Of a stretch of DNA of 5,063 nucleotides, positions 1 to 5,063 are shown piece after piece. A model generated the notes under the pieces. The model was given only the letters and a program-made list of their open reading frames with translations. It searched no databases and was not told the origin of the DNA. Both the position numbers and the translations under genes were made by a program. The stretch is from JBBDWZ01 sp050732575 (GTDB lineage: Bacteria; Gemmatimonadota; Gemmatimonadetes; Longimicrobiales; RSA9): assembly GCA_050732575.1 (NCBI GenBank), contig JBOHRF010000388.1:1-5063 (forward strand), written 5' to 3'. Numbering within the stretch: position 1 is the stretch's first letter; every line of letters starts with the position of its first letter.

Positions 1-491
1 GCGATGGAAAGCGTGAGCCTAAGGCTGTGTCTCGTGATGGCCGCATCCTGTGCTTCCCGAGCATCCTACGGGTATTGCCGTCGGACACGGTCGTGGAAAT
101 CGATCGGAAAAAGGAAAGGCGGTTGCGGCCGAGCCTGATTGCGCAGGAACTGAAGAAACAGCAGAGCAAGAGGACTGGCATACAACCCGAGAAGCTGATC
201 GAAATCCTTTACGACGGCTACGCCGCACTGGTCGCGAATCAGAGGACACGAGTTTTGCGGCTGGCTGCGATCTACGATCTGCTGACCCTACTTCCGTCGG
301 CCGGTGAGTACTCCAAGCAGGAATTTGCGCGTGACCTGCTGCAGCTGGACATGAGTAAAGTACGCGCGACGAAGAACGGCAAGCGAATCCGGTTTCATGC
401 ATCTACCTCGGCCAAGACGGGTGCCGTGCTCACAACCATCAGCCCGGAAGGTGAGGTTAAGATCTACTCGAGCGTGGAGTTCGACGAATGA
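1..491 (+). CDS. C-terminal part of a protein of unknown function, upstream partner of the DUF2791 ATPase pair
   Basis: The frame is open from the left window edge (first full codon at nt 3) to the TGA at 489-491, so this is probably the 3' end of a longer gene; 162 residues are visible. A GTG at 27 could start a 154-residue protein, but it has no well-spaced Shine-Dalgarno site and the reading continues smoothly upstream, so truncation by the window is preferred. No catalytic motif, signal peptide or membrane segment is seen. Numbered from the GTG, a basic stretch (RKKERRLRPSLI, about residues 27-38) is followed by an amphipathic helical middle and then YSKQEFARDLLQLDMSKV, a basic segment (KNGKRIRF) and an STSAKTG stretch. 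This end could be a winged-helix or other nucleic-acid-contacting fold, which is inference. The stop overlaps the next gene's start as ATGA, implying translational coupling, so it is likely a subunit or regulator of the same system. I do not recognise a named family. Confidence 0.8.
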   Translation, partial: DGKREPKAVSRDGRILCFPSILRVLPSDTVVEIDRKKERRLRPSLIAQELKKQQSKRTGIQPEKLIEILYDGYAALVANQRTRVLRLAAIYDLLTLLPSAGEYSKQEFARDLLQLDMSKVRATKNGKRIRFHASTSAKTGAVLTTISPEGEVKIYSSVEFDE

Positions 492-1456
492 CGGCCGTGA
501 CGACCTATCTCGATTTCGTGGCGGATGAGTACCTGGGCGGCTTCATTCGGGAGGGTGGTGCGGCGGTGAAATTCGTGATTGCACCGGATGGGAACGCCGC
601 GGATGAAATGCGCGCGGATCTGCGAGCGCGAGCCGAGGCAGCCGGGTACGTGTTTGCCCTGGTTGATTCCGCGGCGGTCAAGGTTCATATGATCGACCAG
701 GTGTTTTACGAAATTGCGCGTCAGGTTCCCTGGGACCAGCTGGCCGAAGCGGTAGTGGTGAGGACTCTGAACGAACTGAAGTTTGCCGTTCCACCTGACG
801 AGCCAGTTTCCCTGGAAGCGATTGCGCGTCACAACCGGTATGATTTTCAGGAACTGCGAAAGGAATTCAACCGGCGCCTGCAGCAGGAGATTTTTGACGA
901 TAAGGCCATGGCCCAGGAATTTCGCATCGCCATGATGCGCCTGTGTCAGGCGAAGGCGAGTGCGGGCCCGGCCGGGCAAGCGGGCAGGGAGGCGGTTCTC
1001 CACTGGCTCAAGGGCGAACTCAAGCAAATCGCCATGATCAAGCCGCATGGCATCTACCAGAAGATCGCCCGCCACAACGCCAGGTATATGCTATTCTCGC
1101 TTTCGCGCTGGCTGACCAAGGCAGATCGTGCGGGCCTGGTCCTCAATCTGGATATTCGGCAGTGCGCGGTGCCGGCACGCAGCCTGACCGAGAAGCTGTT
1201 CTATACGAAGGTGGCAGTGATGGATGTCTACGAGGTGCTCAGGCAGCTCATTGACGCGACCGACGAAATGACTTCTTGTTTCGCGCTGGTCACCTGTGGC
1301 CCCGACTTCATTTCGGATCCGTCGAGAGGTGTTCAACAATACATCGCTCTCCGAATGCGCATCCTGGATGAAGTTCGGGATCGCACGCGGACCAATCCGT
1401 TTGCGTCCATGATCCGCCTCGAAAGGGATATGGCTCTGGCAGGAGGCAGGTCATGA
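488..1456 (+). CDS. Degenerate DUF2791-like (BREX-type ATPase fold) protein lacking a P-loop
   Basis: This 322-residue protein starts at ATG 488, overlapping the previous stop, with GGAG (475-478) 9 nt upstream. It aligns by eye with the ATPase encoded next. YLGGFIREGGAAVKFVIAP (residues 15-33) sits where BREX-type ATPases lead into Walker A, but the following residues are DGNAADEM instead of GxxGxGKS. YVFALVDSAAVKVHMIDQVFYEI then matches the strand and helix after the P-loop. GLVLNLDIR (216-224) occupies the Walker B place, with the aspartate kept (D222) but the catalytic glutamate replaced by isoleucine. YEVLRQLIDATDEM and the end NPFASMIRLE also resemble DUF2791 proteins. It should therefore not hydrolyse ATP itself. 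I infer a structural or regulatory partner of the active ATPase, perhaps in a mixed oligomer. A short Gly/Ala linker (ASAGPAGQAG, about 156-165) separates the halves. No signal peptide is present, so it is presumably cytoplasmic. Automatic annotation may call it a BREX ATP-binding protein or hypothetical. Confidence 0.88.
   Translation: MTAVTTYLDFVADEYLGGFIREGGAAVKFVIAPDGNAADEMRADLRARAEAAGYVFALVDSAAVKVHMIDQVFYEIARQVPWDQLAEAVVVRTLNELKFAVPPDEPVSLEAIARHNRYDFQELRKEFNRRLQQEIFDDKAMAQEFRIAMMRLCQAKASAGPAGQAGREAVLHWLKGELKQIAMIKPHGIYQKIARHNARYMLFSLSRWLTKADRAGLVLNLDIRQCAVPARSLTEKLFYTKVAVMDVYEVLRQLIDATDEMTSCFALVTCGPDFISDPSRGVQQYIALRMRILDEVRDRTRTNPFASMIRLERDMALAGGRS
1441..1446 (+). promoter_or_regulatory. 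Strong Shine-Dalgarno site for the DUF2791 ATPase
   Basis: AGGAGG lies 6 nt upstream of the ATG at 1453, inside the end of the preceding gene. It is the clearest ribosome binding site in the window and fixes the ATPase start at the ATGA overlap. It also suggests that the active ATPase is made at least as strongly as its pseudo-ATPase partner. Confidence 0.75.
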
Positions 1457-2676
1457 TCGAACAGAAGCGAGCCATTGAAGCGCTACGTTCCGGTGTGCCA
1501 AACCGGGACGCCGTGAATTCACTGGGCACGTCTCAAGATGCGATTGTCGAACACTTCGAAACCAATCTGGAACGGCTGAGCCGGAATGAGCGGCCGGGTG
1601 GTTTCATGTTCAAAGGCGAGTTTGGTTCCGGCAAATCCCACCTGCTCGAGTACCTACAGCACATCGCCGAACGTCAGAACTTCGTCACGAGCAAGATCGT
1701 GATCAGCAAGGAAACGCCGCTGCACGATGCGGGGAAAGTGTTTCGTTCCGCCATCGAGAATGCGCGGGTGCCGGGGAAGGTTGGATCGGCACTCACCGCG
1801 ATCACGGAATCGTTGCGCTACGATTCACGGCAATACGCCGATTTCTACCGCTGGGTCAACGATCATCGAACGGGCCTAAACGAGCGATTTCATGCTGCCC
1901 TCTACCTGTTCGAGAATCTGAAGGATCTGGAATTCTCGGATCGGATCCTTCGCTTCTGGTCGGGCGACACGATTGCGGTGGGCGACCTGAAGAGAAAGTT
2001 GAAAGAGTGTGGCGAAACATCCACGTACAGCTTTTCCAAGGCCCTTTCTCGCGATCTCGCGGTACAGAGATTCCGATTCCTGGCCCGTCTGATCACGGCC
2101 GCCGGCTACCGCGGCCTGATCCTGCTGTTTGATGAAGTCGAATTGATCGGGCGGTATTCATTGCTTCAGCGCGGGCGTTCGTACGCCGAGATTGCTCGCT
2201 GGATCCGCGGATTGGGAGGGCCTCCCATCGAGGGCGTGACCACGGTCATGGCCACGACGGGTGACCTGGTGGAGATCGTGTTCAATCAACGCCATGATTT
2301 CGATGACGTTCCCAACAAGTTCCAGGAACGAGGCGATCCGGGCACTGCGGAGCTTGCTGAACTTGGGATGCGCACGCTGCGCGATGATGCCAAACCGCTC
2401 GAGGACCAGACCGAGGAAGCAATTGAACGAGCCTATCAGAAGCTCAAGCAGATTCACGGCGCAGCCTACGGCTGGAGCCCGCCTGAGGTTCGGTCCTTGA
2501 GTTACCAGGCAACGCGGCAGATGCGCGAATACGTGCGCAGCTGGATCTATGCCTGGGACCTGATTCGCCTGGATCCAACCTACACGCCGCAGATCGAAGC
2601 GGATAAGGTTGAGCTTCCCTACACGGAAGATGGCGACCTCGGCGGGGATGACCAGCCGCTCTGGGAAGAGCCGTGA
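1453..2676 (+). CDS. BREX-type DUF2791 P-loop ATPase (BrxD/BrxC-like)
   Basis: This 407-residue P-loop ATPase starts at ATG 1453, overlapping the previous stop. The N-terminus (IEALRSGVPNRDAV, residues 8-21) is typical of DUF2791 ATPases as I know them. Walker A is GEFGSGKS (55-62, lysine K61, serine S62), followed by HLLEYLQHIA and then VISKETPLHD. Walker B is LILLFDEVE (222-230) with D227 and E228 both present, and TTVMATTGD (about 262-270) fits the sensor strand. Length is close to that of BrxD-type proteins. In BREX type 2 such ATPases act with helicases and phosphatase/methylase partners against phage DNA; other DUF2791 proteins occur in predicted DNA-processing operons. Here it most likely powers or gates the complex with the degenerate homologue before it and the SNF2 motor after it. 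The C-terminal tail is acidic (EDGDLGGDDQPLWEEP). The family call is firm; assignment to brxD itself is not, since no other BREX core gene is visible. Confidence 0.93.
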   Translation: MIEQKRAIEALRSGVPNRDAVNSLGTSQDAIVEHFETNLERLSRNERPGGFMFKGEFGSGKSHLLEYLQHIAERQNFVTSKIVISKETPLHDAGKVFRSAIENARVPGKVGSALTAITESLRYDSRQYADFYRWVNDHRTGLNERFHAALYLFENLKDLEFSDRILRFWSGDTIAVGDLKRKLKECGETSTYSFSKALSRDLAVQRFRFLARLITAAGYRGLILLFDEVELIGRYSLLQRGRSYAEIARWIRGLGGPPIEGVTTVMATTGDLVEIVFNQRHDFDDVPNKFQERGDPGTAELAELGMRTLRDDAKPLEDQTEEAIERAYQKLKQIHGAAYGWSPPEVRSLSYQATRQMREYVRSWIYAWDLIRLDPTYTPQIEADKVELPYTEDGDLGGDDQPLWEEP

Positions 2677-2683
2677 GGCCCCA

Positions 2684-4618
2684 TTGAGCCTCGCGTTCAG
2701 AATCGACGACGACGTCGCGCGGCTGGATACTGCCGCGTATGTGCGCACACGCGCTGGAGCGGTGGCGTTGTCGGTTGCCGTGTTGCGCGTGAATCCGAGC
2801 ACGGAATGTATCGATTTCAGGTCGAGCATCAGAACTGCAGTGGGCCTCTCCGCTGACGATCGCCGGGCGATCATCGGCGATACAGTCGAATCTCTACTGT
2901 CCGGCCACTCAGCCGACAACGTCGTCGTGGTGGGTGAAGGAGATCCCACGGTGGAAGTGCTTCGAGGTAGCGCACGCAAAGCCGTGGCCGTCCAGCTGGA
3001 CCACGAAGCCGCTGAAAGCCCTCGGCCAAAGATTGGTTGGCTGGGGAATCGGCCGGACCAGGATTCTCCGCAACGCGCGCTGCTCAGGCGCCTGGCTGGC
3101 AGGGGTCTTCTGCTAGAGCCGTTCCACCGACTCGAACGTCTTCTGGACGTGCCTGCGGACCAACTCACGACTCGTGATCTGGCGCCGCCAGTGGCAAGCT
3201 ACTTTATGCAACACGGCGCGGTTGACTGGCCGCACGAATTCATGCCCTTCCAGCAGGAAGGAATTCAGGCACTCATCGAGCGGCTCAGGCTTCTGCTGGC
3301 AGACGAGATGGGCCTCGGCAAGACGGTTCAGGCTGTGGCTGCGCTCCGCATCTTGTTGCGCACGGGCCAGGTCGAGAATGCGCTAATCGTGACACCTGCC
3401 GCCGTGCTGCGGCAGTGGTACAGAGCGCTGCATCATTGGGCCCCCGACCTGCGCGTCAGCCCGATTCATGGGACGAATCGAGCCTGGCGCTGGAATGTCG
3501 CCGCGCACGTGTATCTGACCACGTTCGAGACGCTGCGTTCTGACTTTACCAGCAACCCGCAGTCGCCGCCTCGCCGGCGCGTATGGGGGGTAGTCGTGCT
3601 GGATGAAGCGCAGAAGATCAAGAACCGGGACATCGACTTGACGCACATCTGCAGGCAGCTGCCGCGCGAGCGGTCGTGGGCCCTCACTGGTACGCCCCTC
3701 GAGAATCGATTGGATGACCTGCGCTCGATCTGTGAGTTCCTCGAACCGGTAACTCGCGGTGCCGCCCTGAGCAGTAATGAGCAGCTGCGGAGAGTGCACG
3801 GGCAACTTCAGCTTCGGCGCCGGAAGCAGGAGGTCCTCACTCAGCTGCCCCCCAAGCAGGTCATCGAGGTGCCACTCGATCTCGGGCCGCGTCAACGTGT
3901 GACTTACGACCGTGCGGAACAGCAGGGAATCGTGTGGCTGCGCGAGTTGGGACAGACAGTAACGGTAACGCATGTGCTCGAGCTGATCACCCGGCTGAAG
4001 CAGCTCTGTAATTTTTGTCCGGAGACCGGTGAGTCGGCAAAGCTGAACGATCTAACCGAGAGACTCGCGCAGCTGAAGGCCGGTGGGCACCGCGCACTCG
4101 TGTTCTCGCAGTACACGGATGACCGATTCGGAATCCGCGCGATCGGCCAGCGGCTGAGCGACCTCGAGCCAGTGTTATATACCGGAGATCTGAACGCCGA
4201 CCAACGTGACCAAAGCTTGCGACGTTTTCGGGAGACGATCCGTCCGCTGCTGATTTCGCTCCGCGCAGGCGGCCAGGGATTGAACCTGCAGGAGGCTTCT
4301 TACGTTTTTCATTTCGACAGGTGGTGGAATCCTGCCGTCGAGAGGCAAGCCGAGGATCGCAGTCACCGTATCGGGCAAACCAAGGGGGTTACGGTTTACA
4401 CCTATACCTGCCGAAACACGATCGAGGAACGGATTGCCCAGATTGTTCGCTCGAAGGTCGCGTTGTTCAATGAATGGGTGGACGACGTGACGATCGACCT
4501 TGCTGCTCGACTGAGCGAGAAGGAGCTGTTCAATCTCTTTGGGTTGGTGCCGCCGCGACCTTCCGCAGTGCCGGTTCGGAGCGGGACGGACGTTGTGAAT
4601 CGCTCAGACCACGACTGA
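2684..4618 (+). CDS. SNF2/HepA-family helicase (dsDNA translocase)
   Basis: This is a superfamily II SNF2-type ATPase of 644 residues from a TTG start at 2684, preceded by GTGAGG at 2673-2678. In-frame ATGs at 2609, 2630 and 2648 lie inside the preceding gene, and the extra residues they would add look like out-of-frame read-through of that gene, so TTG is preferred with moderate confidence. Numbered from TTG: motif I DEMGLGKT (207-214), the strand ending VTPAAVLRQW, motif II DEAQ (307-310), motif III LTGTP (334-338), VFSQY (473-477), SLRAGGQGLNL (525-535, motif V), DRWWNPAVERQ (545-555) and the motif VI block QAEDRSHRIGQ (555-565), with the usual SNF2 tail LSEKELFNLFGL. All catalytic residues look intact. 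The first 180 or so residues match no domain I recognise and may dock onto the ATPase partners. SNF2 proteins use ATP to translocate on double-stranded DNA and recur in defence systems such as DISARM (DrmD). The 7-nt spacing from the ATPase gene argues for one operon. Confidence 0.93.
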   Translation: MSLAFRIDDDVARLDTAAYVRTRAGAVALSVAVLRVNPSTECIDFRSSIRTAVGLSADDRRAIIGDTVESLLSGHSADNVVVVGEGDPTVEVLRGSARKAVAVQLDHEAAESPRPKIGWLGNRPDQDSPQRALLRRLAGRGLLLEPFHRLERLLDVPADQLTTRDLAPPVASYFMQHGAVDWPHEFMPFQQEGIQALIERLRLLLADEMGLGKTVQAVAALRILLRTGQVENALIVTPAAVLRQWYRALHHWAPDLRVSPIHGTNRAWRWNVAAHVYLTTFETLRSDFTSNPQSPPRRRVWGVVVLDEAQKIKNRDIDLTHICRQLPRERSWALTGTPLENRLDDLRSICEFLEPVTRGAALSSNEQLRRVHGQLQLRRRKQEVLTQLPPKQVIEVPLDLGPRQRVTYDRAEQQGIVWLRELGQTVTVTHVLELITRLKQLCNFCPETGESAKLNDLTERLAQLKAGGHRALVFSQYTDDRFGIRAIGQRLSDLEPVLYTGDLNADQRDQSLRRFRETIRPLLISLRAGGQGLNLQEASYVFHFDRWWNPAVERQAEDRSHRIGQTKGVTVYTYTCRNTIEERIAQIVRSKVALFNEWVDDVTIDLAARLSEKELFNLFGLVPPRPSAVPVRSGTDVVNRSDHD

Positions 4619-4627
4619 GACGATCGA

Positions 4628-4783
4628 ATGGCGCTCTTCCCCGCGCAGCTCCTGGAGGCACAACAGCGCACGCAAGCGGGAAGCGCCGCAGTGGAACTGA
4701 CGGTGCGTGATTTCCTGCGCTGGTTTGGCGCCCAACGGCGCGGGTACTTCATTGTGCAGACCCATCCGGAGTTGCCCGGTTGA
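4628..4783 (+). CDS. 51-residue ORF, probably the truncated N-terminus of a larger protein
   Basis: The ORF runs from ATG 4628, 9 nt after the helicase stop, to TGA 4781-4783. The upstream TGAGA at 4616-4620 gives only a weak ribosome site. The product begins MALFPAQLLEAQQR, and its centre TVRDFLRWFGAQRRGYFIVQ (residues 25-44) looks like real coding sequence: a helix-turn-helix-like segment with a conserved-looking WFGAQRRG core. From memory, similar segments open longer proteins, some with C-terminal CBS domains, found near defence genes, where the text continues as an Ile-Arg helix; this recollection needs a search. Here the reading departs after FIVQ into THPELPG and stops, and I found no recognisable continuation in the other two frames. 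It is either a gene broken by deletion or recombination or a genuine small protein of the operon. Truncation seems more likely. Confidence 0.5.
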   Translation: MALFPAQLLEAQQRTQAGSAAVELTVRDFLRWFGAQRRGYFIVQTHPELPG

Positions 4784-4809
4784 CCACGGTTCGGGTAGAA
4801 CGGTCTGAT
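4780..4809 (+). promoter_or_regulatory. Weak sigma-70-like promoter candidate ahead of the AAA ATPase gene
   Basis: TTGACC (4780-4785, one mismatch to TTGACA) is followed after 18 nt by TCTGAT (4804-4809, two mismatches to TATAAT). It lies about 85 nt upstream of the AAA ATPase start, in the only sizeable non-coding gap of the window. The match is modest and such pairs occur by chance, so this is a candidate only. Confidence 0.22.
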
Positions 4810-4816
4810 TGGCGGC

Positions 4817-4842
4817 CGGAAGGCGAGCGTGCTAGCCTTCTG
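4817..4842 (+). other. Small inverted repeat in the gap before the AAA ATPase gene
   Basis: GAAGGC (4819-4824) and GCCTTC (4835-4840) are perfect inverted copies around a 10-nt loop, extendable by a G-T and a C-G pair to 8 bp. No T-run follows, so it is not a standard intrinsic terminator. It could be a weak hairpin in the transcript, an operator half-site pair, or chance. Confidence 0.25.
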
Positions 4843-4893
4843 AGCCGATGCGCCGAACAGGTCGCGACATAGAAGCTGGCTTTAGAGAAGCCC

Positions 4894-5063
4894 ATGCTAT
4901 TCACACAAGTCAAACTGGACAACTGGCGGAATTTCCGGCAGGTGAACGCGCCGCTCCAGCGGCGGATGTTCATCGTTGGTCCGAATGCATCGGGTAAGTC
5001 GAACCTGCTCGATGCCTTCAGATTCCTGCGGGATGTGGCCGAGCCGGAAGGTGGGTTCCAGCG
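4894..5063 (+). CDS. N-terminus of an ABC-type AAA ATPase (RecF/SMC/OLD-like), cut by the window end
   Basis: The frame is open from ATG 4894 to the window edge, giving 56 residues. It starts MLFTQVKLDNWRNFRQV, the short strand and 'N(W/F)RNF' turn that opens RecF, OLD-like and AAA_21/AAA_15 ATPases. Walker A follows at GPNASGKSNLLDAF (residues 29-42, lysine K35), with the spacing usual for that superfamily. A purine-rich AGAGAAG (4884-4890) lies just upstream of the start. The signature, Walker B and any fused nuclease (Toprim or HNH) lie beyond the window, so the exact family cannot be decided. Proteins of this shape include OLD-type nucleases and the ATPase halves of two-gene defence systems. 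The roughly 110-nt gap before it suggests a separate transcription unit or a neighbouring module rather than a fifth gene of the coupled operon. Confidence 0.9.
   Translation, partial: MLFTQVKLDNWRNFRQVNAPLQRRMFIVGPNASGKSNLLDAFRFLRDVAEPEGGFQ

Noticed and set aside
966..977. Perfect 12-bp palindrome GCCCGGCCGGGC
   Set aside because: It falls in the Gly/Ala/Pro linker codons of the pseudo-ATPase in GC-rich DNA, and chance is a sufficient explanation.
464..1075. A minus-strand open frame of 203 codons
   Set aside because: It lies opposite the pseudo-ATPase gene, which has good coupling and family similarity. The antisense product shows no recognisable domain.
2214..2228. Inverted repeat TGGGAGG-G-CCTCCCA
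   Set aside because: It is inside the ATPase gene, encoding a Gly-Gly-Pro-Pro stretch. No T-run follows and nothing suggests a terminator or operator.
2158..3168. A long minus-strand open frame of 336 codons across the ATPase/helicase junction
   Set aside because: It is antisense to two genes with clear conserved motifs. Its product is rich in Ser, Arg and Ala without any motif, as expected of a GC-rich shadow frame.
3383..3973. A minus-strand open frame of 196 codons
   Set aside because: It is opposite the SNF2 core with motifs II and III, so it is a shadow of conserved coding sequence.
1..4618. Calling the locus a BREX type 1 or type 2 system
   Set aside because: Only DUF2791-type ATPases support it. 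No PglZ, PglX, BrxA/BrxB, PglW or Lhr-like helicase is visible, so the name would go beyond the evidence.

Overview
The window is GC-rich, densely packed bacterial DNA with all credible genes on the + strand. No marker gene identifies the lineage. The packing, GTG/TTG starts and Shine-Dalgarno sites fit a high-GC Gram-negative such as a proteobacterium, but that is only a guess. No tRNA, rRNA, insertion sequence, CRISPR array or tandem repeat was seen.

Positions 1-4618 hold a tight run of four genes. (1) The 3' end of a gene of unknown function runs in from upstream and stops at 491. (2) A 322-residue protein (488-1456) looks like a degenerate, P-loop-less relative of the BREX-type DUF2791 ATPases. 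(3) A canonical DUF2791 P-loop ATPase (1453-2676) has intact Walker A (GEFGSGKS) and Walker B (LLFDEVE) motifs. (4) An SNF2/HepA-type helicase or translocase (about 2684-4618) carries all the classical motifs. Genes 1/2 and 2/3 each share an ATGA stop/start overlap. Gene 4 begins 7 nt after gene 3 if the TTG start is right, or overlaps it if an upstream ATG is used. This is the layout of one co-translated multi-subunit machine.

From family knowledge, DUF2791 ATPases occur in BREX/Pgl phage-defence loci (BrxC/PglY, BrxD) and in other predicted DNA-processing operons with helicases. I infer that this is a defence or DNA-processing cassette. No PglZ phosphatase, PglX methylase, nuclease or TerB domain lies in the window, so it cannot be called BREX. 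The most unusual point is the adjacent pair of a dead and a live DUF2791 protein feeding an SNF2 motor.

Positions 4619-4893 are a junction region. A 51-codon ORF (4628-4783) reads like the N-terminus of a longer DNA-binding or CBS-type protein cut short. About 110 nt of non-coding DNA follows, with a weak promoter-like sequence and a small hairpin. From 4894 to the window end is the start of an ABC-type AAA ATPase (RecF/SMC/OLD-like; Walker A GPNASGKS), probably the first gene of a neighbouring module. The arrangement suggests a defence island.
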